Assembly (NCBI RefSeq): GCF_011043555.1
Contig: NZ_JAAKGS010000006.1
Span: forward strand, 124,001 to 188,000
Direction of reading: 5' to 3'
From: Sphingobacterium sp. SGR-19
Lineage (GTDB): Bacteria; Bacteroidota; Bacteroidia; Sphingobacteriales; Sphingobacteriaceae
Length of the DNA: 64,000 bases
The position numbers and the translations under genes were made by a program. Below the pieces are notes generated by a model. The model saw only the letters and a list, made by a program, of their open reading frames with translations. It searched no databases and had not been told where the DNA came from. Below are positions 44,771 through 53,876 of this stretch, one piece after another. Each line of letters begins with the position of its first letter. The stretch's first letter is position 1.

Positions 44771-46288
44771 TTATTTCAAATTATTTTTCCGTTGCAACAG
44801 CAATTGCTCTATATTGTTCCTCTCCGAAAAAACAATCGCTATACAGAACAGCAACAGCAATCCGTTGCCTATCCAGAAGTTGCTATTAAAAATAAAAAAA
44901 CTAACAAGAGAGACACCTAAACCACTCACAAGATAAAGAATTATTTTTAGGAAATGGTAGGGTATTGGATAATATTTCTGTCCCCAAAAAAGTGATAATC
45001 CGATCATGACTAAGTACGCAGTAGTGGTTGTAGCAACAGCACCTGGATAGGAATAGATGGGAATCAACAAAAAATTCAAGACAATCGTCACTAAAGCGCC
45101 AGTCAAGGATATATATAAGGCAAACCGTGTCTGATCGGTCAATTTATACCAAACAGATAGGTTCATATAGATCCCTAATAGCACAAAGTTTAAAAGTATG
45201 AACGGCACGACTTTAAGTCCTGTCCAGTAGATGTCTGGCTGGAGTTCATTCCCCTTGATAAAATCTTTAAGCCAATCCAAATTGACGACAATACCCACCA
45301 TGACCAATACCATCAACATCACAAAGTACTCCATAATCTTGGCATACGTACGGCGGGCATTCTCATTCTTGGCGTACGAAAAAAAGAAAGGTTCCGCACC
45401 TAAGCGAAAGGCGGTAACAAATAAGTTTAGAAAAATAGCAATTTTGCTCACCGCGCCATATATTCCAAGTTCCGTTCTGCCGTATTCTCCAGGTAACAGC
45501 TTTGGAAAAAACATTTTATCCAGATTTTCATTTATAATAAACGATATATTGGCGATCAAAATAGGGAAACTGTAAGCCAACATGTTTTTCATAAGCGGCC
45601 TATCGATACGCAACCGTAATGTCAACATCTCCGGCACCAACAAAAGTAATGTTATGCTACTGGCTAGCAAGTTGGAAATAAAAACATAACCGATCCATCC
45701 CTCTTGGAACCAACCCGTTGCAAAATCGGCCCAAAAGGCGGACGATTTCACCCAGTCAGACAAGTAAACGATAAAAAATAAGTTGGAAAGAACTGTAATG
45801 AAGATATTGATAAACTTCAGATAGCTATAACGAATAGGACGTCCCTGCGCCCGCAGCTTGGCAAAAGGCACTACCGCCAACGCATCTGCCACTAAAATAA
45901 ACGCAAAATATTGAATATACTTAGCATATTCATCAACATTTTCGTCGCCCGCAAACCAAGTGGCTATTGGATCAATAAAAGTAAAAACAGATGCCAACAA
46001 AACTAGGGAGGTAATCAGGGTTACAACAAAGCTGTTGTTAAAAACCCTATCCTTATCTTTGGAATCAACTTTTTGCAAAAACCGGAAATACGTAGTTTCC
46101 ATTCCGAACGCCAGAATAGCATTCAACATGGAAACCCAAGAGTAGAGATAGTTATATAATCCATATACCGCAGCATTTTCGAATTTACGTAGATATATGG
46201 GAGTCATCAAAAAACCGATCATACGGGGAACAATGGTCGTAAAACCATATATCACGGTATCATTTACAAATTTTTTGACGGAAGACAC
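44771..46288 (-). CDS. Polysaccharide flippase (Wzx/MATE-like)
   Basis: The 505-residue protein has about 12-14 hydrophobic helices and the N-terminal VNDTVIYGFTTIVPRMIGFL with PIYLRKFENAAVYGLYNYLY, typical of lipid-linked oligosaccharide flippases in cell-envelope synthesis. The start is GTG at 46288. No glycosyltransferases are adjacent, so the lipid-linked substrate is unknown. It is followed upstream by acyP with a 4-nt gap, probably co-transcribed. Confidence 0.87.
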   Translation of the reverse strand: MSSVKKFVNDTVIYGFTTIVPRMIGFLMTPIYLRKFENAAVYGLYNYLYSWVSMLNAILAFGMETTYFRFLQKVDSKDKDRVFNNSFVVTLITSLVLLASVFTFIDPIATWFAGDENVDEYAKYIQYFAFILVADALAVVPFAKLRAQGRPIRYSYLKFINIFITVLSNLFFIVYLSDWVKSSAFWADFATGWFQEGWIGYVFISNLLASSITLLLLVPEMLTLRLRIDRPLMKNMLAYSFPILIANISFIINENLDKMFFPKLLPGEYGRTELGIYGAVSKIAIFLNLFVTAFRLGAEPFFFSYAKNENARRTYAKIMEYFVMLMVLVMVGIVVNLDWLKDFIKGNELQPDIYWTGLKVVPFILLNFVLLGIYMNLSVWYKLTDQTRFALYISLTGALVTIVLNFLLIPIYSYPGAVATTTTAYLVMIGLSLFWGQKYYPIPYHFLKIILYLVSGLGVSLVSFFIFNSNFWIGNGLLLLFCIAIVFSERNNIEQLLLQRKNNLK

Positions 46289-46292
46289 GCGG

Positions 46293-46568
46293 CTATCTTT
46301 TCTTTTTTATAACAAAATTCTTAAAACCTTGTAGGGTTCCCTCAACAGAACTTACTTCTGAAACCTCGGCACGATCTGGTCCCTCTTCACAAAATTCTAA
46401 CAAAGCTTCCAGCGCAAACGTATCACCTTCGGCTTCTATATATACCGAACCATCAGGCTGATTCATAACGAAACCTTTTACCCCAAGTTGATCTGCAACC
46501 GCTTTGCATGTTGCCCGATAATATACGCCTTGTACCTTCCCTGTAACCGTAATATTCAGATGTTTCAT
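46293..46568 (-). CDS. acyP: Acylphosphatase
   Basis: The 91-residue enzyme hydrolyses acyl phosphates. The catalytic loop VTGKVQGVYYRATCK (Arg) and the Asn in FVMNQPDGSVYIEAEG are present. The ATG at 46568 gives MKHLNITVTGKVQG; the TTG at 46580 would add residues not in the family. Length fits (about 90). Confidence 0.95.
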   Translation of the reverse strand: MKHLNITVTGKVQGVYYRATCKAVADQLGVKGFVMNQPDGSVYIEAEGDTFALEALLEFCEEGPDRAEVSEVSSVEGTLQGFKNFVIKKKR

Positions 46569-46605
46569 TCTTACAGTCAAAGGTACAGAAGAAAAAGGAA
46601 AGAAG

Positions 46606-47775
46606 CTAAGCTATTCTTTTCAACGTGACCCGTTCCGTTAGTCGCAGATTGTTCATGCCTTCCAGCAGTACTAAACCAGGTGTTTTACCGACTTCGATAG
46701 ATCCTAACTGATCTGCAAGTCCCAATACTTCCGCACCATTAATCGTTGCCCACGGTAGGATGTGCAAGAAGTCCAAGTGGTTCAAATGGGAGGAAATCAC
46801 CTTCAGTTCTTCCAAGACATCAAGCGTATCGTTGGACGCCAAACTGTCAGTACCGACTACCATTCGGCTTTGGTTGGGAACAAAATTCAGTATTTTAGGC
46901 AACTTGCCTTCGATATATAGGTTTGATTTCGGACAGACACAAAAGTATACATCCCTACCTAACCGTTCAATAAAATCAATATCCTTTAGAGACATGTACG
47001 TGTTATGGATCAGCATGAGCGGATTATTCTTTGGCAAGTGTGTAAGATAAGATTGGATGGAATTCCTTGCCTGCGCTTTGAAGGAGTCTGCATTCAATCC
47101 CATTTCTTTATAAAAATCGAGGAACTCGCCTTGCCTATAACGATAGAGTTTATTCTCTTCCTCGCTCTCTTGATTGTGGACACTTAGGATATTATCCTCG
47201 CTTACGAGCTTACGAAATGCTTTAAATAACTCTTTTGAACACGAATACGGGGCATGGGGCGTAATGGAAGCGTGATCGGCGTCGAAGTAGAATTCGATAT
47301 CACGTGCTTTATCCACGCGGACTTGTATATCTTCTTTCGTCATCGCCATGACCTCTACAAACGTATGGTATTTTATCTGGCTATTTGACTTTATTTTTGC
47401 TGACAACGCTGTATTAACATGATCTCCCACAGCTTGGATACCGTTATTATACATCATTTCGTCGGCAGCTTCGATCTTCGTCAAAATATCTTTCTCTTTT
47501 GCGGAACGCTGTTTCATTACATCCGCCAAAAAACGAGGCAGTCCCGTTCCTTTTTTTGTTTTACCCAGCATGTGGGACAATTCAATATGGCAATGGGCAT
47601 TGACAAAGCCCGGTATCAGGACCCCATCGTAAAATTCTTTCTTCACATTCGACACAGCTGGATCTGTTTCTTCATAGACCCCCTTAATCACACCAGTTTT
47701 ATCAATCGCAACGACACCTTTTCTCATGAAATTCCCTTTGACAGGAATCACAATGCTTGCTGAAATATACCTCAT
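46606..47775 (-). CDS. Metal-dependent amidohydrolase (deaminase-like)
   Basis: The 389-residue protein is an amidohydrolase of the cytosine/aminodeoxyfutalosine deaminase group: metal ligands in FVNAHCHIELSHM, TPHAPYSCS, LSVHNQESEEE and GTDSLASN. Members act on aminofutalosine (menaquinone pathway), cytosine or S-adenosylhomocysteine. No menaquinone gene is adjacent, so the substrate is left open. Confidence 0.85.
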   Translation of the reverse strand: MRYISASIVIPVKGNFMRKGVVAIDKTGVIKGVYEETDPAVSNVKKEFYDGVLIPGFVNAHCHIELSHMLGKTKKGTGLPRFLADVMKQRSAKEKDILTKIEAADEMMYNNGIQAVGDHVNTALSAKIKSNSQIKYHTFVEVMAMTKEDIQVRVDKARDIEFYFDADHASITPHAPYSCSKELFKAFRKLVSEDNILSVHNQESEEENKLYRYRQGEFLDFYKEMGLNADSFKAQARNSIQSYLTHLPKNNPLMLIHNTYMSLKDIDFIERLGRDVYFCVCPKSNLYIEGKLPKILNFVPNQSRMVVGTDSLASNDTLDVLEELKVISSHLNHLDFLHILPWATINGAEVLGLADQLGSIEVGKTPGLVLLEGMNNLRLTERVTLKRIA

Positions 47776-47830
47776 TTAACTAATTGAACTATTTTGTTTT
47801 CGTATAATAGAATCAAAAATGACGCCATAA

Positions 47831-47861
47831 TTTGAGAATATCAAATTAATCTTTACTTTTG
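47831..47861 (+). promoter_or_regulatory. Consensus Bacteroidota promoter for the TPP-regulated gene
   Basis: TTTG (47831-47834), exactly 19 nt, TACTTTTG (47854-47861). Transcription should begin near 47867, directly at the riboswitch. Confidence 0.85.
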
Positions 47862-47871
47862 TACTTATCGA

Positions 47872-47977
47872 ATAGGGGTGCCTTGTTGTTTGAACACAAA
47901 GACAGGCTGAGATTATACCCAGTCTTCCAATTACGGGAGACGCACCTGATCCAGATAATGCTGGCGTAGGGAAAGGT
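47872..47977 (+). ncRNA. TPP riboswitch (THI element)
   Basis: The conserved THI-box segments are present: GGGGTGCC at the 5' end, GGCTGAGATTATACCC, and ACCTGATCCAGATAATGCTGG with CGTAGGGAAAG. Thiamine pyrophosphate binding should lower expression of the downstream receptor. A GGTTAG/CTAACC stem at 47975-48004 may be the expression platform. Confidence 0.95.
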
Positions 47978-48046
47978 TAGTTAAATAATAAGCTGTTGCT
48001 AACCCCTGGTGATAGCATGTTTAACTCAGTTTAATTGTTTATTTTT

Positions 48047-50428
48047 ATGTTAAAACATGGAATGACGACCATGGTTATGCTTTTCGGAGCATTCTTCGCC
48101 TTGGCACAAAGTCAATTAACGGTTCGCGTCCTCGACGTCGAGCGGAAACCGTTACCGGGTGCAACGATTGTGTTTCAGGGAATCACAAAAATCAGCGGTC
48201 AAGGGGGAGAAGCTACCTTTACAAATGTAAAACCAGCAGCTTCTGACTTAAATGTTCGCTATCTAGGGTATGCTGTTTATCAACAACAGATCACACCTAA
48301 TAAGCAAACCGAACTTACCGTTGTATTGCGCCCCGAAACAAGAATGACCGGCGAGGTACAAGTCATGGCAACACGAGCGGGAGATAACGCGGCTACAACA
48401 TACAAAAATCTCTCAAAAGAAGACATCAAGCGGAATAATTTAGGACAGGATATTCCATATTTACTTGACCAAACGCCTTCCGTTGTTATTGGCTCGGATG
48501 CTGGCGCTGGAATCGGCTATACGAACATGACTATCCGAGGGTCCGACAACCAGCGTATCAACGTTACCCTTAATGGCATCCCGTTGAATGATGCGGAAAG
48601 CATGGGTTCTTTCTTTGTAAACCTTCCGGATTTTGCATCAAGCACAGAAAGTATTCAGATTCAACGTGGCATAGGAACTTCGACTAATGGTGCAGGAGCT
48701 TTTGGCGCCTCACTCAATATCCAGTCGGATGCATTAGAAGCGACACCATACGCTGAATTGAATAACAGCGTAGGCTCCTATAACACGTGGAAGAACACCA
48801 TTAAAGTTGGTTCTGGATTAATCGATAATAAATTCGCTTTTAATACGCGTTTATCAAAAATCAGCTCCGATGGGTATATTGACCGTGCTTCCTCTGATTT
48901 GAAATCTTTCTATATTGATGCCGGATACTATGGTGAAAAACATCATCTGAAAGCTACCGTATTCTCCGGTAAGGAGAAAACCTATCAGGCATGGGATGGT
49001 GTGCCGGAAGATTCTCTAACAACAAATAGACGCTATAACGGTTTTGAGTACGAAAACCAGACCGACAATTACACCCAAACCCATCATCACCTGCACTACA
49101 ACTATTTTGCAACTGAACGCACGACCTTTAATATGGCTTTGCATTATACGCGCGGTGCCGGATATTACGAAGAGCTCAAAAAAAACCAGTCGTTTAGCGG
49201 ATATGGCTTTGCACCTATCGAAATCGGCGGCACCACAATTGACCACACTGACCTCGTCCGTCGTCGTTGGCTGGACAACTACTTTTACGGAACGGTATTT
49301 TCAGTCACGCATAAGCTCAACGAAAAACATGACTTTATTTTTGGTGGAGGAGCCAATCAGTACCGCGGTGACCACTACGGCGAAGTGATCTGGGCGCAAT
49401 ATACTTCCAACAGCGAGCTGGGCGATAAGTACTACCTTAATGATGCAGAAAAAAACGACATCAATTTCTATAGTAAATGGAACGCCAAATTTGGGGCGAT
49501 GCGCCTGTATACCGATTTACAATATCGCTTTGTCGACTATACATTCGAAGGATATAACCATAACCTGGAACTGGCAGATGTAAATGTAAAGCATCATTTC
49601 TTCAATCCGAAAATAGGGGCTACCTATATATTCTCACCAGCAGCAAATGTGTATGCTTCTTATGCCTTTGGTAACAAAGAACCTGTCCGTGATGACTACG
49701 TTGAATCGTCGCCAAATGCACGTCCAAAACCTGAACGCATGCACAATATCGAAGCTGGTTATCGGTTGAGACGGGAATCATTGAATATAGGTGCTAATGT
49801 ATATGGTATGTTTTATAAAGATCAGCTGATTGCCAGTGGACATATAAACGATGTGGGCGCCGTTATACGGGAAAACGTGCCCGACAGCTACCGCATCGGG
49901 GTGGAGCTAGACGCGGCATGGCAAATATCGGAGCAGTTCAAATGGCAGGCAACAGCTGCCCTAAGCGAGAACAAAATCAAAAATTACACGAAATACTTCG
50001 ATGTCATGGACGAAGACGGAAATTACCTAGATGCACCACAGGTAGAGCAACATTATCACTCCACCAACATCTCTCTTTCACCATCGGTCATCCTATCGAA
50101 TGCCCTCTCCTATTCGCCGATACACGCATTGGAATTCGCCCTTACCAGCAAATACGTATCCAGACAATATCTGGACAACACGCAGTCGAAGCAACGGAGC
50201 GTAGATCCTTTCTTTGTAAACAACCTGCGCATGCGCTACAGCTTCTCTTTACTGGGTATCAGAAACATCGATGCAAACCTCGCCGTCAATAATATTCTCA
50301 ACGAAAAATATGTGTCGCACGGTTATACATATGGGGGCATTACGCCTACCGGAGAACATATCGACTACAACTTCTACTTTCCACAAGCTGAAACAAATTT
50401 CCTATTTGGTTTGAATATCCGATTCTAA
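48047..50428 (+). CDS. TonB-dependent outer-membrane receptor, probable thiamine uptake
   Basis: The 793-residue protein has a signal peptide (FFALAQ), a carboxypeptidase-like domain (VRVLDVERKPLPGATIVF), a plug with YTNMTIRGSDNQRINVTLNG and GSFFVNLPDF, and a barrel ending FLFGLNIRF. A TPP riboswitch precedes it, so the substrate is most likely thiamine or a precursor or derivative; TPP-regulated TonB receptors are known in Bacteroidota. The ATG at 48047 was chosen over the TTG at 48035. Confidence 0.93.
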   Translation: MLKHGMTTMVMLFGAFFALAQSQLTVRVLDVERKPLPGATIVFQGITKISGQGGEATFTNVKPAASDLNVRYLGYAVYQQQITPNKQTELTVVLRPETRMTGEVQVMATRAGDNAATTYKNLSKEDIKRNNLGQDIPYLLDQTPSVVIGSDAGAGIGYTNMTIRGSDNQRINVTLNGIPLNDAESMGSFFVNLPDFASSTESIQIQRGIGTSTNGAGAFGASLNIQSDALEATPYAELNNSVGSYNTWKNTIKVGSGLIDNKFAFNTRLSKISSDGYIDRASSDLKSFYIDAGYYGEKHHLKATVFSGKEKTYQAWDGVPEDSLTTNRRYNGFEYENQTDNYTQTHHHLHYNYFATERTTFNMALHYTRGAGYYEELKKNQSFSGYGFAPIEIGGTTIDHTDLVRRRWLDNYFYGTVFSVTHKLNEKHDFIFGGGANQYRGDHYGEVIWAQYTSNSELGDKYYLNDAEKNDINFYSKWNAKFGAMRLYTDLQYRFVDYTFEGYNHNLELADVNVKHHFFNPKIGATYIFSPAANVYASYAFGNKEPVRDDYVESSPNARPKPERMHNIEAGYRLRRESLNIGANVYGMFYKDQLIASGHINDVGAVIRENVPDSYRIGVELDAAWQISEQFKWQATAALSENKIKNYTKYFDVMDEDGNYLDAPQVEQHYHSTNISLSPSVILSNALSYSPIHALEFALTSKYVSRQYLDNTQSKQRSVDPFFVNNLRMRYSFSLLGIRNIDANLAVNNILNEKYVSHGYTYGGITPTGEHIDYNFYFPQAETNFLFGLNIRF

Positions 50429-50482
50429 GAACGTAGTGGCAAAAGTTTTTTGCCACTATTGTTTTTATTTTTATTTTGCAAC

Positions 50483-50929
50483 ATGCGAGCAGTTATACAA
50501 CGGGTTACACAGGCATCGTGTACGGTAGATAGCGTATGTACAGGAGAGATTAAGCAAGGATTACTGGTGTTGTTAGGTGTGGAAGAAGATGACACAGAAA
50601 AAGAAGCGGAATGGTTGGCTCAAAAATTGGTCAATCTTCGTATTTTTTCTGATGACGCCGGTTTGATGAACAAATCTGTTCAAGACATAAGAGGCAATAT
50701 CCTTCTGATATCTCAATTTACGTTAATCGCGCAGACCAAGAAAGGTAATCGTCCTTCTTTCATCCGCGCAGCAAAACCCAATAAGGCGGAGCCGTTATAT
50801 CAGGGTATGGCCGAACGTTTATCGACACTATTGGAAAAACAGGTACAGTTGGGCGTTTTTGGAGCCGATATGAAAATCGACCTGCGTAACGACGGTCCGG
50901 TAACGATCATCTTGGACACAAAGGAATAA
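50483..50929 (+). CDS. dtd: D-aminoacyl-tRNA deacylase
   Basis: The 148-residue proofreading enzyme hydrolyses D-aminoacyl-tRNA. MRAVIQRVTQASCTVD, LLLISQFTLIAQTKKGNRPSF (SQxT motif) and the NxGPVT motif in RNDGPVTIILD are present. The ATG at 50483 matches the family start; the frame's upstream 11 codons are hydrophobic noise. Confidence 0.97.
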   Translation: MRAVIQRVTQASCTVDSVCTGEIKQGLLVLLGVEEDDTEKEAEWLAQKLVNLRIFSDDAGLMNKSVQDIRGNILLISQFTLIAQTKKGNRPSFIRAAKPNKAEPLYQGMAERLSTLLEKQVQLGVFGADMKIDLRNDGPVTIILDTKE

Positions 50930-51016
50930 AGGCTCCACGAACAACAATCCCAGAAGGGCTCATCTTTAGATAACCGAGCTCACGACTCATCGACGATAAA
51001 TAGTTACAAAAAAAGT

Positions 51017-51343
51017 ATGACAATCAAAGAAGCACAAGAAATCGTAGATAAATGGATTAACGACACGGGAGTGCGTTATTTTAACGAGTTAACAAATACC
51101 GCCATGCTGATGGAAGAAGTAGGCGAAGTAGCTCGAATTATGGCTCGGCAATATGGCGAACAATCGTTTAAAAAATCGGATAAGGAAGTCAACCTAGCGG
51201 ATGAGATGGCCGATGTATTATTCGTACTTATCTGTCTTGCTAATCAAACAGGCATAGACCTTACTGATGCATTCCAAAAGAACTTGGAGAAGAAATCCAT
51301 TCGCGATGCAGACAGGCATAAGAATAACGAGAAATTACTGTAA
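51017..51343 (+). CDS. MazG-like nucleotide pyrophosphohydrolase
   Basis: The 108-residue all-alpha protein has MLMEEVGEVARIM (EExxE) and NLADEMADVLFVLICLAN (ExxD) metal-binding motifs of single-domain MazG/dUTPase-like pyrophosphatases, which clear non-canonical NTPs. It follows dtd at 87 nt. Its 3' end overlaps the convergent nuclease gene by 9 bp. Confidence 0.9.
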   Translation: MTIKEAQEIVDKWINDTGVRYFNELTNTAMLMEEVGEVARIMARQYGEQSFKKSDKEVNLADEMADVLFVLICLANQTGIDLTDAFQKNLEKKSIRDADRHKNNEKLL

Positions 51344-52102
51344 CGTTAACTCGATTTCGGCAAATACAGGTAAATGATCGGAGGCATACATTTCGGAGAC
51401 TGTTTTATAAGTCTTCCAGTTGAATTTTGTCTGTTTTCCAACCATAATATAATCGATTTCATTTTTTGCCCCGGTATTTGGATGCGTAGGACCATTGGTT
51501 GTTGTATTTCGGACAAACTGTGTCTCCAAAATTTTAATAGTCTCGTCAGTAGGCTTCGCATTGAGATCTCCTACAAGAATTAAAGGGTTTTCTATTCTCG
51601 CGCCTAAATCTTTTATGTAGTTTGCTTGCACCACTTTATTTTTTGCTTTTAAATCCAAATGCGTGTTGGCAAAAGAAAGCACTTTACCGTTGGGTAATTC
51701 TACATCGACAATGGCTAACGATCTATTTTCACTTTTTTCTACCATCGGCAAATCATAACGTTTATTACCAACAATCTTATGTTTCGTGAGGATTAATGTG
51801 CCATATTCGCCTTTTTCTAAATCGATACCTTTGGAGAAGAAATAGTGCATTCCTGTTAAATCTGCCAACTCCTTCGCTTGATCTACCATTTGCGAACGTG
51901 AGACACGGACATCTACTTCTTGTATACCTACAACATCAGCATCAGCGGTCTTAATAACTTCCGCTATGCGGGGCAAATCAATCTTATTCGGATGTCCCGG
52001 CGGATTACCATGATGTATGTTATAAGTTAATATGCGAACGGACTGTGCATGAAGCGCGACGAAAAAAACACAAAATATAATGCTTGAGAAAAATGTTTTC
52101 AT
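51335..52102 (-). CDS. Secreted endonuclease/exonuclease/phosphatase-family protein
   Basis: The 255-residue protein has a signal peptide (FFVALHAQ) then the EEP fold: VRILTYNIHHG, VVGIQEVD, NTHLDL, LVGDLNAKPTD and SDHLPVFAEIE. Possible substrates are DNA, phospholipids or phosphoesters outside the cytoplasm. The ATG at 52102 gives a good signal peptide. Confidence 0.9.
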   Translation of the reverse strand: MKTFFSSIIFCVFFVALHAQSVRILTYNIHHGNPPGHPNKIDLPRIAEVIKTADADVVGIQEVDVRVSRSQMVDQAKELADLTGMHYFFSKGIDLEKGEYGTLILTKHKIVGNKRYDLPMVEKSENRSLAIVDVELPNGKVLSFANTHLDLKAKNKVVQANYIKDLGARIENPLILVGDLNAKPTDETIKILETQFVRNTTTNGPTHPNTGAKNEIDYIMVGKQTKFNWKTYKTVSEMYASDHLPVFAEIELTLQ

Positions 52103-52168
52103 GGTGTCTAAGTTAGGCAAAAAAACATTTTTAATCTATATTTACTTACGATAAACTGTTTTGTCTCC

Positions 52169-53866
52169 ATGAAGTCACTGTCTGCTATCTTTTTTATCAC
52201 CTTATTTTTAGTAAGTTCTTATACTAAAGCACAAGAAAAAACTGAAGTAGTTGCTAACCAAGAATTTAGCCATGCAGCAGTAGTCACCGCGCACCCCCGG
52301 GCTTCTCAGATTGGCATAGATATACTAAAAAAAGGAGGCAACGCGGTTGATGCTGCAGTTGCCGTACAATTTGCACTCGCTGTGGTTTATCCGAATGCGG
52401 GAAATATCGGTGGTGGTGGTTTTATGGTATACCGTGATAAGGATGGCCATGCTACGTCGCTCGACTTCCGTGAAAAAGCACCGGAGAAGGCACATCGTGA
52501 TATGTACCTAGATGAAAAAGGAATACCCATTACAGATCTCAGCCTTTATGGTCAACTTGCTGCCGGTGTACCGGGTTCGGTAGCGGGTATGGAAGAGGCG
52601 CATAAAAAATACGGTAGCATGCCATGGAAAGAGCTTATCCAACCAGCTATTGATCTTGCTGAAAATGGATTTTCTATCACCACCCGACAAGCAGGAGAAT
52701 TCAACAGTTATCAACAACGATTTAAGGAGTTTAACCCCAATGGTGCCGCCATTATTCGTAACGAAGAATGGGAGCCCGGGGATCTATTTGTACAGACACA
52801 GCTTGCAAATACATTAAAGCGAATTGCAGAAAAGGGACGAGATGGCTTTTATAAAGGAGAAACAGCTGATTTCATTATTGCCGAAATGAAACGAGGCAAT
52901 GGCATTATAACCCATGCTGATTTAGCGAACTATAATGCCGTTTGGAGGGAACCCATTATAGGAGCTTATAAAAATTACAAGATTATTTCCATGCTCCCTC
53001 CTTCCAGTGGTGGCATTGCCCTGCTCGCATTATTACAATCGGTAGAACAATACCCCTTACTTGCCTGGGGTTTTCAATCTGATAGCACAGTAAGGGCAAT
53101 GGTAGAGGCCGAGCGGCGCATATATGCTGATAGAGCATCCTATCTTGGTGATCCTGATTTTTACGATGTACCGGTACGGTACTTAATCGATAAAAAATTT
53201 AACCAAGATCGGATGGCAAAAGTAAATCTGGATAAAGCAACACCGAGCTCCGAAATAGGCGCTGCATCCTTTCCCGGCTATGAACCGGAAGAGACCACCC
53301 ACTTTAGCATTGTTGACAAGGATGGGAATGCTGTTTCATTGACGACCACCATTAACGGGTCTTATGGCGCTTATGTATGGGTAGATGGTGCGGGGTTTCT
53401 ACTAAATAATGAAATGGATGACTTTTCTGTAAAACCGGGAACGCCTAATTTGTATGGTCTACTGGGAGGTAAAGCAAACGACATAGCACCACAGAAAAGG
53501 ATGCTGAGCGCCATGACACCTACCATTGTGGAACAGAATGGACAGCTAAAGATGGTTATTGGAACGCCGGGCGGATCGACTATCATTACATCCGTATTCC
53601 AGGGCATTCTTAACGTTCTGGAATTTGGCATGAATGCACAGCAATCTGTAAATGCGCCTCGTTTTCATCACCAATGGAGGCCCGACCGCATTGATGTGGA
53701 AGAAAAGGCAATCGCTGAATCCATCCGGAAAAGTTTGGAAAGCGACGGTTATACACTCTATCCACGACAATCGATAGGCCGTATGGAGAATATCGTTGTC
53801 CTTCCTAACGGGAAATTACAAACGGGCGCGGATCCACGTGGAGATGATGTTGCTGCGGGGTATTGA
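52169..53866 (+). CDS. ggt: Gamma-glutamyltransferase
   Basis: The 565-residue secreted Ntn-hydrolase precursor has a signal peptide (SYTKAQ), N-terminal AAVVTAHPRASQIGIDILKK, NIGGGGFMVYRDKDG, DFREKAPEKAHRDMY and the autoprocessing site before Thr376 (EETTHFSIVDKDGNAVS). It cleaves gamma-glutamyl bonds of glutathione in the periplasm. Length and the TTHFS motif are normal. Confidence 0.96.
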   Translation: MKSLSAIFFITLFLVSSYTKAQEKTEVVANQEFSHAAVVTAHPRASQIGIDILKKGGNAVDAAVAVQFALAVVYPNAGNIGGGGFMVYRDKDGHATSLDFREKAPEKAHRDMYLDEKGIPITDLSLYGQLAAGVPGSVAGMEEAHKKYGSMPWKELIQPAIDLAENGFSITTRQAGEFNSYQQRFKEFNPNGAAIIRNEEWEPGDLFVQTQLANTLKRIAEKGRDGFYKGETADFIIAEMKRGNGIITHADLANYNAVWREPIIGAYKNYKIISMLPPSSGGIALLALLQSVEQYPLLAWGFQSDSTVRAMVEAERRIYADRASYLGDPDFYDVPVRYLIDKKFNQDRMAKVNLDKATPSSEIGAASFPGYEPEETTHFSIVDKDGNAVSLTTTINGSYGAYVWVDGAGFLLNNEMDDFSVKPGTPNLYGLLGGKANDIAPQKRMLSAMTPTIVEQNGQLKMVIGTPGGSTIITSVFQGILNVLEFGMNAQQSVNAPRFHHQWRPDRIDVEEKAIAESIRKSLESDGYTLYPRQSIGRMENIVVLPNGKLQTGADPRGDDVAAGY

Positions 53867-53876
53867 TATGACGTCT

